In this document: positions 29,906-36,226 of the stretch, one piece after another
Layout: each line of letters opens with the position of its first letter
How positions within the stretch are numbered: position 1 is the first letter of the stretch
Assembly: GCA_050743365.1 (NCBI GenBank)
Contig: JBOGFI010000091.1
Location: 1-38,013 of the forward strand
From: JBOGFI01 sp050743365
GTDB taxonomy: Bacteria; Actinomycetota; Acidimicrobiia; IMCC26256; JACDBD01
Length of the DNA: 38,013 nt
Reading direction: 5' to 3'
The notes under the pieces: generated by a model
The model's database searches: none
What the model was told of the DNA's origin: nothing
The model's input: the letters and a program-made list of their open reading frames with translations, nothing else
Translations under genes and position numbers: made by a program

Positions 29906-31027
29906 GTGACCGACCGCCGCGCCGGGGCGCTGGCCGAGGCACTGGGCGGGCCCGACCCTCCGCGGTTCACGCGCGCACCCGGTCGGGTCAACCTCATGGG
30001 TGACCACACCGATTACAACGACGGCCTCGTACTGCCGCTCGCCATCGACCGCGACTGCCTGGCCGCGTGGCGGCCCCGGGCGGACGGGCGGGTCGTGGCC
30101 CGCTCGCTCGAGCTCGACGGGGTGGTCGAAGTCGCCGCCGACGGCGGTGACCAGCCCGGGGCCGTGGAGCCGGCGTGGGGCCGCTTCGCCGCCGGCGTGG
30201 TTCGGGCCCTGGCCACGCGAGGACGACCGCCGATCGGGCTCGACGTCGCGGTCTCGTCGACCGTTGCCCCCGGCTCCGGCCTCTCGTCGAGCGCGGCGTT
30301 GGAGGTGGCGCTGGCGCTGGCCGCAGCAAGCGCCGCCGGCTTCGAGCTGCCGGCACGCGAGCTCGCGCGCGTGTGCCAGGAGGCCGAGCACCTCGCCACC
30401 GGCGTGCCGAGCGGGCTGATGGACCAGCTCGCGTCCCTGTTCGGCCGGGCCGGGCACGCGCTGCTCATCGACTGCCGCAACCTGGACATCGAACCGGTCG
30501 CGCTGCCCTCGATCCTCGCGGTCGTCGTGGTGCACTCCGGGCTGCCGCGCACCCTCGCCGGGAGCGCCTACGCCGAGCGGCGCGCCGCCTGCGAGGCGGT
30601 AGCCGCCGAGCTGGGCGTCGCGGCGTTGCGCGACGCGCGGCCCGAGCAGGTCGCCGACGTGCCGCGCGCCCGTCACGTCGTGAGCGAGAACCAGCGCGTC
30701 CTCGACACCGCCGCCGCGCTCCGCGCCGGCGACGTCGGCGCGCTGGGACCGCTGCTGCTCGCCAGCCACCTGAGCCTGCGCAACGACTTCGAGGTCTCGA
30801 CCCCGCAGCTCGACCTGCTCGTCGACCTCCTCATCGAGGGCGGCGCGCCCGGCGCCCGCCTGACGGGCGCCGGCTTCGGCGGCTGCGTGGTCGCGCTCGT
30901 CCAGCGCAACCACGCCGACGACGTCGCGGCCAAGACCGTCCGTCGCTACCGGGAGGCGACCGGCCTCGAGGCCGAGGCGTTCGTCGTGCGCGCCGTCGAC
31001 GGCGCCGGCCCCGGCGTCGTCACATGA
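29906..31027 (+). CDS. galK: Galactokinase
   Basis: GHMP kinase phosphorylating galactose at C1 (Leloir pathway). 373 aa. Signature GRVNLMGDHTDYNDGLVLP (26-44), ATP loop APGSGLSSSAALEVA (121-135), catalytic D173 in SGLMDQ, SAYAERRAACEA, and the C-terminal GARLTGAGFGGCVVALV. The first motif reads GDHTDY where nearly all galactokinases have GEHTDY; the Glu contacts the sugar's 6-OH in the human enzyme, so substrate preference may differ. It starts at GTG 29906 and is coupled to the next gene by ATGA. Confidence 0.92.
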   Translation: MTDRRAGALAEALGGPDPPRFTRAPGRVNLMGDHTDYNDGLVLPLAIDRDCLAAWRPRADGRVVARSLELDGVVEVAADGGDQPGAVEPAWGRFAAGVVRALATRGRPPIGLDVAVSSTVAPGSGLSSSAALEVALALAAASAAGFELPARELARVCQEAEHLATGVPSGLMDQLASLFGRAGHALLIDCRNLDIEPVALPSILAVVVVHSGLPRTLAGSAYAERRAACEAVAAELGVAALRDARPEQVADVPRARHVVSENQRVLDTAAALRAGDVGALGPLLLASHLSLRNDFEVSTPQLDLLVDLLIEGGAPGARLTGAGFGGCVVALVQRNHADDVAAKTVRRYREATGLEAEAFVVRAVDGAGPGVVT

Positions 31028-33021
31028 CGCGTACGTTCGGGAACGACCGCGTCGAGCTCGGGCTGGGCGAGGGTACCTGGACCGCCCGCTGGCCCGGCGT
31101 CGGGATCACCGCCGGCCCGCTCGCCGCCCGCATCCACGTCGACGGCGGTGGCGTGCGCAGCGACGCCGGTCCCGGCGGGTGGAGCATCGAGACCGGTGAC
31201 GGCTACGGGCGGCCGGGTGCGTGGGCGCGCTGGAAGCCCCGGGATCGCGGACCGATGCTCGCCGTGCACGTCCCCGCCGACGGCGACATCGTCGTCGTCG
31301 TCGTCGGTTACCGCGCCGCCGTCGCGCAGACGCTCGACCGGATCATCCCGCTCGGGGGCCTCGTCGACCTGGGCGCGCCGCCGGCCGAGGCGACGCGCCT
31401 CGTCGACGGCTACGACTCGTGGGCCTACGCCGGTGTTCGCGAGGCCGACAGACTGGGGGTGTCGTGGTGGAACACCGCGTTCTCACGCGATGCCGGCGGC
31501 GCCAGCCTGGCCGTTCAGGCTCTCGACGCCGAACGGTTCGCCACCGCCATCGCGTCCCGCCTCGAGGGTGGCGAGCTGCTGGTCGAGGTGTCGTGCGGCG
31601 CGACGCCGACGGTGGAGTCGGGCGAGGGCACCTGGGGCTACGAGACGCTGCCGCCGCCCGGCCTGGGTCTGCCGGTGCCACCGGGTGCGACCGAGCAGGC
31701 GCCGGCGATCGCGCTGACCGCGCGATCCGACCCGCTCACGGCCGTCGAGGACCTGGCCGCCCTCGCCGGCGCCGTCAGCCGAGCGCGGCACTGGGATGGT
31801 GCGCCGGTCGCGGGGTGGGAGAGCTGGTACCACTACGGCCTCGTCGTCGCCCCCGAGCAGCTGCTCGCGAACGCTCGGGTGCTCCGCGAGCGCTACGCCG
31901 GGCGCGAGGGCTTCGATCTGGTGCAGCTCGACGACGGCTGGCAGGTGACCTACGGGGCGTGGTGGCCAAATGACCGGTTCCCGGAGGACCTGTCGGAGCT
32001 CACCGCCGCCCTCCGCGCCCTCGGCGCGCGCCCGGGGCTGTGGTTGGCACCGTTCATGGTGCAGCCGGGCGCGCCCGACCTCGGCACCGCCCGTCCCGAA
32101 TGGTCGGTGCGCGACGACGACGGGGCGCCGGTGCTCGACCGTCACGGACGCTTCGGTCTCGACGCCTCGAATCCCGAAGTGCTCGCTTGGCTCCGAGAGC
32201 TGGGCGCACAGGTCCGGGCCTGGGGCTTCGAGATGGTGAAGCTCGACTTTCTCTACCTCGCCGCCGTCGAGGGGATGCGCAACGACGCCCGGGTGACGGG
32301 CACCGAGGCGTTGCGGCGGGGGTTGCAGGCGATGATCGACGGGCTCGGGCCCGACGTCTACGTACTCGGCTGCGGCATGCCGCTGCTGCCGGCGGTCGGG
32401 ATCTGCCACGGCAACCGCGTCGGCCACGATCTCGCGGTGCCGGTGCTGCTACGCGAGTTCGGCCAGCCGCTGTCCGACGGTTGGACCGGCTTCCACGGCG
32501 TCCGGCCCCAGGCCCGCAACGTGGCAGCCCGCTTCGCGGTGCACCGCCGCTGGTTCGACGCCGACCCGGACGTCGTCATGGCGTGGGGCAGCGACGGCGC
32601 CACGCCGCACGGCTACTCGATCGAGGAGTCGCGCGCCCTCGCGACGCTCGCTGCGCTGTGCGGCGGGCCCTTCCTGCTCGCCGACGAGCTGACCGCCCTC
32701 TCCGCCGACGAGCGGGCCGTGCTCGAGCACCCCGGCCTGCTCGACCTGGCCCGGGGCGGCGGCTTCCGTCCCGCCGACCTGTTCGAGCATCCCGACCACC
32801 CCGAGGTCGAGCAGTTCTTCGCCCAGGCCGACCTCGCCTCGGTCTGGCTCGCCCAGCGGGGCGGCCGGCGTGTCGCCGCCCTGTTCAACTGGACCGACGA
32901 GCCTGCGAAGCGGGTCGTGCCCGTCGGCTTCGCCGGCGCCGCCGAGCTGTGGACCGGAAGCCGCGTCGACGGCCCGTCGCTCGACGTCCCGCCCCACGCC
33001 GTGCGGGTGCTCGTGCCGTGA
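31024..33021 (+). CDS. Alpha-galactosidase-like glycoside hydrolase (clan GH-D, GH36-like)
   Basis: 665 aa. An N-terminal beta-sandwich region (about 1-255) precedes a TIM barrel with FDLVQLDDGWQV (297-308), PGLWLAPFMVQPG, FEMVKLDFLYL whose D408 is the expected nucleophile, and HGNRVGHDLAVP with D469 as candidate acid/base. A short C-terminal beta domain has VAALFNWTDEPAKRVVP. No signal peptide is visible, so it likely acts inside the cell on imported galactosides and feeds galK, which it overlaps by 4 bp. Exact linkage and family number are uncertain. Confidence 0.85.
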   Translation: MTRTFGNDRVELGLGEGTWTARWPGVGITAGPLAARIHVDGGGVRSDAGPGGWSIETGDGYGRPGAWARWKPRDRGPMLAVHVPADGDIVVVVVGYRAAVAQTLDRIIPLGGLVDLGAPPAEATRLVDGYDSWAYAGVREADRLGVSWWNTAFSRDAGGASLAVQALDAERFATAIASRLEGGELLVEVSCGATPTVESGEGTWGYETLPPPGLGLPVPPGATEQAPAIALTARSDPLTAVEDLAALAGAVSRARHWDGAPVAGWESWYHYGLVVAPEQLLANARVLRERYAGREGFDLVQLDDGWQVTYGAWWPNDRFPEDLSELTAALRALGARPGLWLAPFMVQPGAPDLGTARPEWSVRDDDGAPVLDRHGRFGLDASNPEVLAWLRELGAQVRAWGFEMVKLDFLYLAAVEGMRNDARVTGTEALRRGLQAMIDGLGPDVYVLGCGMPLLPAVGICHGNRVGHDLAVPVLLREFGQPLSDGWTGFHGVRPQARNVAARFAVHRRWFDADPDVVMAWGSDGATPHGYSIEESRALATLAALCGGPFLLADELTALSADERAVLEHPGLLDLARGGGFRPADLFEHPDHPEVEQFFAQADLASVWLAQRGGRRVAALFNWTDEPAKRVVPVGFAGAAELWTGSRVDGPSLDVPPHAVRVLVP

Positions 33022-33566
33022 ACGCCATCGTGTCGCTGCTCGATGCCGACCACGACCGCGTCGTCCGAGGGCTGTGGGCGGAGCTGGAACGCGAGTTCGG
33101 CGTGACCGTGCAGTACGCGGCGCCGTTCACCCACTTCTCGTATCACGTGGCCGACGACTACGACCTCGACGTCCTGATCCCCGTCTTCGCCATGCTCGCG
33201 ACCGAGCGCAGCCCCTTCTCCGTGACCGCCAGCGGGCTCGGCGTGTTCACCGGCGCGCGACCGGTGCTGTTCGTGCCGGTGGTGCGCAGCCCCGCGCTGG
33301 ACGCCCTGCACCGGGAGGTGTTCGCCCGCTGTACGGCGGCGTTCGGCGTCAGCCTCCCGTACTACGCGCCCGACGCGTGGGTCCCCCACTTGACGCTCGC
33401 GCAGGGCGAGAGAGCTGCGGACCGGCTTCCCGACATCGTGCGCGGGCTCGCGGCCCGCGACCTCCGCTGGAGCCTCCGGGTCGACAACCTCGCCGTCATC
33501 GAGGACGGCGGCGACGAACGCGGGGTCCGGCTCGAGGTGCCGCTCGGCGGCCCGCCGCCGGGCTGA
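33018..33566 (+). CDS. 2H phosphoesterase (2'-5' RNA ligase family) protein
   Basis: 182 aa from GTG 33018-33020. Two H-x-S/T motifs define the superfamily: HFS at 39-41 (THFSYHVADDY) and HLT at 124-126 (WVPHLTLAQ), about 85 residues apart as expected. Superfamily members hydrolyse cyclic phosphates such as 2',3'-cyclic nucleotides or ADP-ribose 1''-2'' cyclic phosphate. It overlaps the galactosidase stop by 4 bp, so it is third in a coupled galK operon, an unexpected partner whose substrate I cannot name. Confidence 0.83.
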   Translation: MNAIVSLLDADHDRVVRGLWAELEREFGVTVQYAAPFTHFSYHVADDYDLDVLIPVFAMLATERSPFSVTASGLGVFTGARPVLFVPVVRSPALDALHREVFARCTAAFGVSLPYYAPDAWVPHLTLAQGERAADRLPDIVRGLAARDLRWSLRVDNLAVIEDGGDERGVRLEVPLGGPPPG

Positions 33567-33578
33567 GCTCGCGTGACG

Positions 33579-34202
33579 TCACATCCGCTCGAGCAGCTGC
33601 GCCTTCTTGGTCTCGAACTCGGCGGCGGAGATCACGCCCTTGTCGCGCAGCTCGGCCAGCTTGCCGATCTGGTCGGGGACGTCTTCCTTCAGTGGCGGAG
33701 GCGCCGACCAGCCGGCCTTCTTCCTGTCGTACGCCTCCATCTGGCGGTAGATCTCCTGCTGCACGCCGTCGGGGTGTCGCACGTCGGTGAAGTGCGACTG
33801 GCCCTCCTTGCCGGCCGAGTCGATCTGGAGGTCGCCGGCCCCGATGACCCGCTCCCAGATCCTCTGGTCGAAGTTGATGTTGTTGATCCGTTCGAGCGGG
33901 ATCTCGACTCCCCGCTTGGCCAGCACGCCGTGGCGATAGATCAGCCGGTCGCTGGTGACCACGAAGTGCGTGAAGCGCCATGCGAGGAACTTGAGGAGCA
34001 GCCACATCGCCCACACGATGGCGAGCGCGGCCCATGCGTACCCGAGGACGGTGCGCACGTCGCCTTCGAGCGCAAGGATGCCGGCGAGCGCGAGAAGTAG
34101 CGGGATGCCGGTGAGGATGTGCTTCGAGAAGTACCACCAGTGCGGGTTCAGGTCGAGGGCGACGTCCTCACCCTCGTTGATGAGGTGCTTGGGGTACGGC
34201 AT
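33579..34202 (-). CDS. Membrane protein with bacterial PH domain and SHOCT motif
   Basis: 207 aa. Two transmembrane segments (about 28-45 and 53-73) are followed by a bPH2 domain (FTHFVVTSDRLIYRHGVLAKRGVEIPLERINNINFDQ ...) to about 140, then a C-terminal SHOCT segment (DQIGKLAELRDKGVISAAEFETKKAQLLERM, 177-207) that usually mediates oligomerisation. The start is ATG 34200-34202; TATCCT 6 nt upstream (34209-34214) supports it. The function of this arrangement is not known. Confidence 0.88.
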   Translation of the reverse strand: MPYPKHLINEGEDVALDLNPHWWYFSKHILTGIPLLLALAGILALEGDVRTVLGYAWAALAIVWAMWLLLKFLAWRFTHFVVTSDRLIYRHGVLAKRGVEIPLERINNINFDQRIWERVIGAGDLQIDSAGKEGQSHFTDVRHPDGVQQEIYRQMEAYDRKKAGWSAPPPLKEDVPDQIGKLAELRDKGVISAAEFETKKAQLLERM

Positions 34203-34208
34203 CCCCGA

Positions 34209-34214
34209 AGGATA
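34209..34214 (-). promoter_or_regulatory. -10 box before the PH-domain gene
   Basis: TATCCT on the minus strand, 6 nt before the ATG. Confidence 0.4.
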
Positions 34215-34245
34215 CGGCAGCCGGCGCCGCCCGCCCGTGGGCGCG

Positions 34246-35556
34246 CTATCGGATCGGGCCGAGTACCCGGTCGAGGTAGGGGTTCCCGAACCGGCCCTCG
34301 GGATCGACCTTGGCGCGCACCGCTTGGAAGCGCCCCCACTCCGGGTAGCGGGGGGCGAGCGTCTCCGCCGTCTGCCAGTGCATCTTCCCCCAGTGCGGCC
34401 GGCCACCGAGCTCGTCCATGATGGCCTCGACGCCCCGGAAGTACGGCTCGAAGGGCGTGCCCGCCGAGCGGTGCACAGCCAGGTACGCGGTCTCCCGCCC
34501 CTGGGCGGTGCTCAGCGGGATGTCGTCGGCGGCGGCGACCCGCAGCTCGACCGGGAAGTCGACGGTGAGGCCCTCGCCCTCGACGAGGTCGCGGATCCGC
34601 AGCAGCGCGGTGCCCGCCGCGGGGCGCGGCACGGCGTACTCCATCTCAACGAAGCGGACGAGGCGGCGGTTGCACAGGACGCGGTGGCTCTCGTCGACGA
34701 GCTCGGTCCTTCCCAGCGATCGGGCGGTCGTCCGCATGAGGTCGGGCACCGACCGCGGGCGCAGCCGGCCCAGCGCGCACATCGCCCCGAAGAGGTAGTT
34801 GGAGAGCAGGACCTCGTCGCGCCACGCCTTGTAGGGCGGCTTGCGCCGTACCGGGTCGTCGGTGCGATTGTTGACCTTGACCGTGGCCACGTCGGTGTGT
34901 GGCCACCAGTAGACGTCGATGTGCTCGTTGGCATCGACGGTCGCGTCGAGGTCCGCCAGCATGGCCTCGAGCGTGGTGGGCCGTTCCAGCGAGTGGAGGC
35001 GGAAGGCGGGCACGCACTGCAGCGCGACCTTGGTGACGACGCCGAGCGCGCCGAGCGCGACGCGGGCGCAGTCGAACACCTCGGGCTCCTCGTCGGCCGA
35101 GCAGCGCAGCACCGAGCCGTCGCCCGTGACCACCTCCATGCCTCTGACGAACGTGGCCAGGCCGCCGAAGCGGGCGCCGCCGCCGTGGGTGGCGGTGGCG
35201 ATGGCGCCCGAGATCGTCTGACGGTCGATGTCGCCGAGGTTGGCGAGCGCTAGGCCGCGCCGCGCCAATTCCTCGTTGAGCTTCCAGATCGGGATCCCTG
35301 CCTCCACGGTGACGGTGAGCGCGTCGTAGTCGACGGCGAGCACCCGGTCGAGGAAGCGGAGGTGGAGCAGGCGGCCCTCGGTGCAGGCGATGGGCGTGAA
35401 CGAGTGGCCCGAGCCCGCCACCTTGACCGTCTGCCCGACCGCGGCCGCCCGTTGCACGGCCTCGACCACCTCGAGGTCGCCGGCGGGCTCCTCGACCGCG
35501 GCGGGGGTGCAGGTCTCGTTGCGGCCCCAGTTCCGCCACCGGTTGCGATCGCGCAT
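34246..35556 (-). CDS. FAD-linked aldonolactone oxidase family protein (ALO/GulLO type)
   Basis: 436 aa flavoprotein of the VAO family. The FAD-binding part has VKVAGSGHSFTPI with H51, the position that carries covalent FAD in L-gulono- and D-arabinono-lactone oxidases; LGDIDRQTISGAIATATHGGG follows. The C-terminal ALO domain ends with GGRPHWGKMHWQTAE and DPEGRFGNPYLDRVLG, both typical. Likely reaction: oxidation of an aldono-1,4-lactone or sugar alcohol with O2 or another acceptor. I take ATG 35554-35556 as start, since TACCAT is 8 nt upstream; an in-frame start at 35580 would add 8 residues. Confidence 0.9.
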   Translation of the reverse strand: MRDRNRWRNWGRNETCTPAAVEEPAGDLEVVEAVQRAAAVGQTVKVAGSGHSFTPIACTEGRLLHLRFLDRVLAVDYDALTVTVEAGIPIWKLNEELARRGLALANLGDIDRQTISGAIATATHGGGARFGGLATFVRGMEVVTGDGSVLRCSADEEPEVFDCARVALGALGVVTKVALQCVPAFRLHSLERPTTLEAMLADLDATVDANEHIDVYWWPHTDVATVKVNNRTDDPVRRKPPYKAWRDEVLLSNYLFGAMCALGRLRPRSVPDLMRTTARSLGRTELVDESHRVLCNRRLVRFVEMEYAVPRPAAGTALLRIRDLVEGEGLTVDFPVELRVAAADDIPLSTAQGRETAYLAVHRSAGTPFEPYFRGVEAIMDELGGRPHWGKMHWQTAETLAPRYPEWGRFQAVRAKVDPEGRFGNPYLDRVLGPIR

Positions 35557-35564
35557 CTCGCGGG

Positions 35565-35570
35565 ATGGTA
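35565..35570 (-). promoter_or_regulatory. -10 box before the ALO-type gene
   Basis: TACCAT on the minus strand, 8 nt before the ATG at 35556. Confidence 0.35.
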
Positions 35571-35576
35571 GTGGCG

Positions 35577-35960
35577 TCACGCCCAGCCAAGGTCGTGGAG
35601 CTGCTGGTCGTCGATCCCGAAGTGGTGCGCGACCTCGTGCACCACGGTCACGCGGATCTGGCGGGCGAGGTCGGCTTCGTCGCGGGCGAGCTCACACAGC
35701 GGACCGCGGAACACAGTGATCCGGTCCGGCAGCACGCCGGCGTAGCCAAGGGGCGAGCGCTCGGTGAGCGCGATCCCCTCGTAGAGCCCGAGGAGAGTGC
35801 CCGCCCGGCCCTCGAGCGCCTCGGACGTCGGCCAGTCCTCCACGACCACGGCGACGTTTTCCATCTGCTCCCCGAGCTCGGGCGGGATGGAGTCGAGCGC
35901 GTCGGCGACCAGCTCCTCGAAGCGCCGTCGCGACACGTGCACACCTCGCACGGCAGTCAC
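35577..35960 (-). CDS. Small zincin-like metallopeptidase
   Basis: 127 aa. Zinc site HEVAHHFGIDD: H108, E109, H112, with further conserved D117/D118. SRRRFEELVADALDSIPPELGEQMENVAVVVEDWP at the N-terminus is typical of the small 'metallopeptidase' family (minimal zincin domain) found near housekeeping genes in actinobacteria and alphaproteobacteria. No signal peptide. Several GTG codons lie in the first ten residues, so the start may be GTG 35958-35960 or slightly later. Proteolytic activity is inferred from the motif only. Confidence 0.85.
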   Translation of the reverse strand: MTAVRGVHVSRRRFEELVADALDSIPPELGEQMENVAVVVEDWPTSEALEGRAGTLLGLYEGIALTERSPLGYAGVLPDRITVFRGPLCELARDEADLARQIRVTVVHEVAHHFGIDDQQLHDLGWA

Positions 35961-35984
35961 GCTACCTGCGCAAACAGAAACTCC

Positions 35985-36013
35985 TTGACGTCGCGCGGGG
36001 CGGGCCTTAGGGT
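35985..36013 (+). promoter_or_regulatory. Consensus promoter facing the non-coding stretch
   Basis: TTGACG (35985-35990), a 17-nt spacer, and TAGGGT (36008-36013). It is the best two-box housekeeping promoter in the window. Transcription would start near 36020, over 200 nt before the helicase ATG. Confidence 0.6.
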
Positions 36014-36019
36014 GCGATC

Positions 36020-36190
36020 ACTGGCAGACCGCCGATGCGGTACCGGACGGGCCCCGCGTGGGGTACTCCGGAACACGGATCGGCGAGAGGCTGGTCGGGG
36101 AGTCGGCCCCGAGGAGATCGGAGCTGCGACGCAGCGAAGACTACTCGGGGCCTTCCCGCGCCCGGCGTGGTGCAACGCGGCGCGTTGCCC
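36020..36190 (+). ncRNA. Candidate structured RNA or long structured leader
   Basis: No convincing ORF. Perfect helices in order: ACCGC/GCGGT (36028-36041); CCGGA/TCCGG (36043-36071) enclosing CCCC-GCGT-GGGG (36052-36063); GGCCCCGAG (36105-36113) with CTCGGGGCC (36144-36152), enclosing GCTGC-GAC-GCAGC (36123-36135); and GCAACGC-GGC-GCGTTGC (36172-36188), extended by GG/CC past a bulged T. TCGGGG at 36095-36100 can also pair with CCCCGA at 36107-36112, competing with the 9-bp helix. It does not match the SRP, RNase P or tmRNA motifs that I know. It may end at the last hairpin or continue into uvrD2. Confidence 0.4.
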
Positions 36191-36212
36191 GGTTGTCGTC
36201 ACACCCGCTCGG

Positions 36213-36218
36213 TAGGGT
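36213..36218 (+). promoter_or_regulatory. -10 box immediately before the helicase gene
   Basis: TAGGGT, 8 nt before the ATG at 36227. A second, leaderless start would free the helicase from the structured upstream transcript. Confidence 0.4.
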
Positions 36219-36226
36219 CGTCATCG

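Noticed and set aside
31281..31301. GTC microsatellite in the galactosidase gene
   Set aside because: It simply encodes a Val run in a beta strand (DIVVVVVGY); no sign of phase variation.
36020..36190. SRP 4.5S RNA, tmRNA, RNase P RNA or a tRNA
   Set aside because: The SRP apical motif (GGAAGG-AGCA), the tmRNA tRNA-like ends, the RNase P conserved core and a T-loop GTTCGA are all missing.
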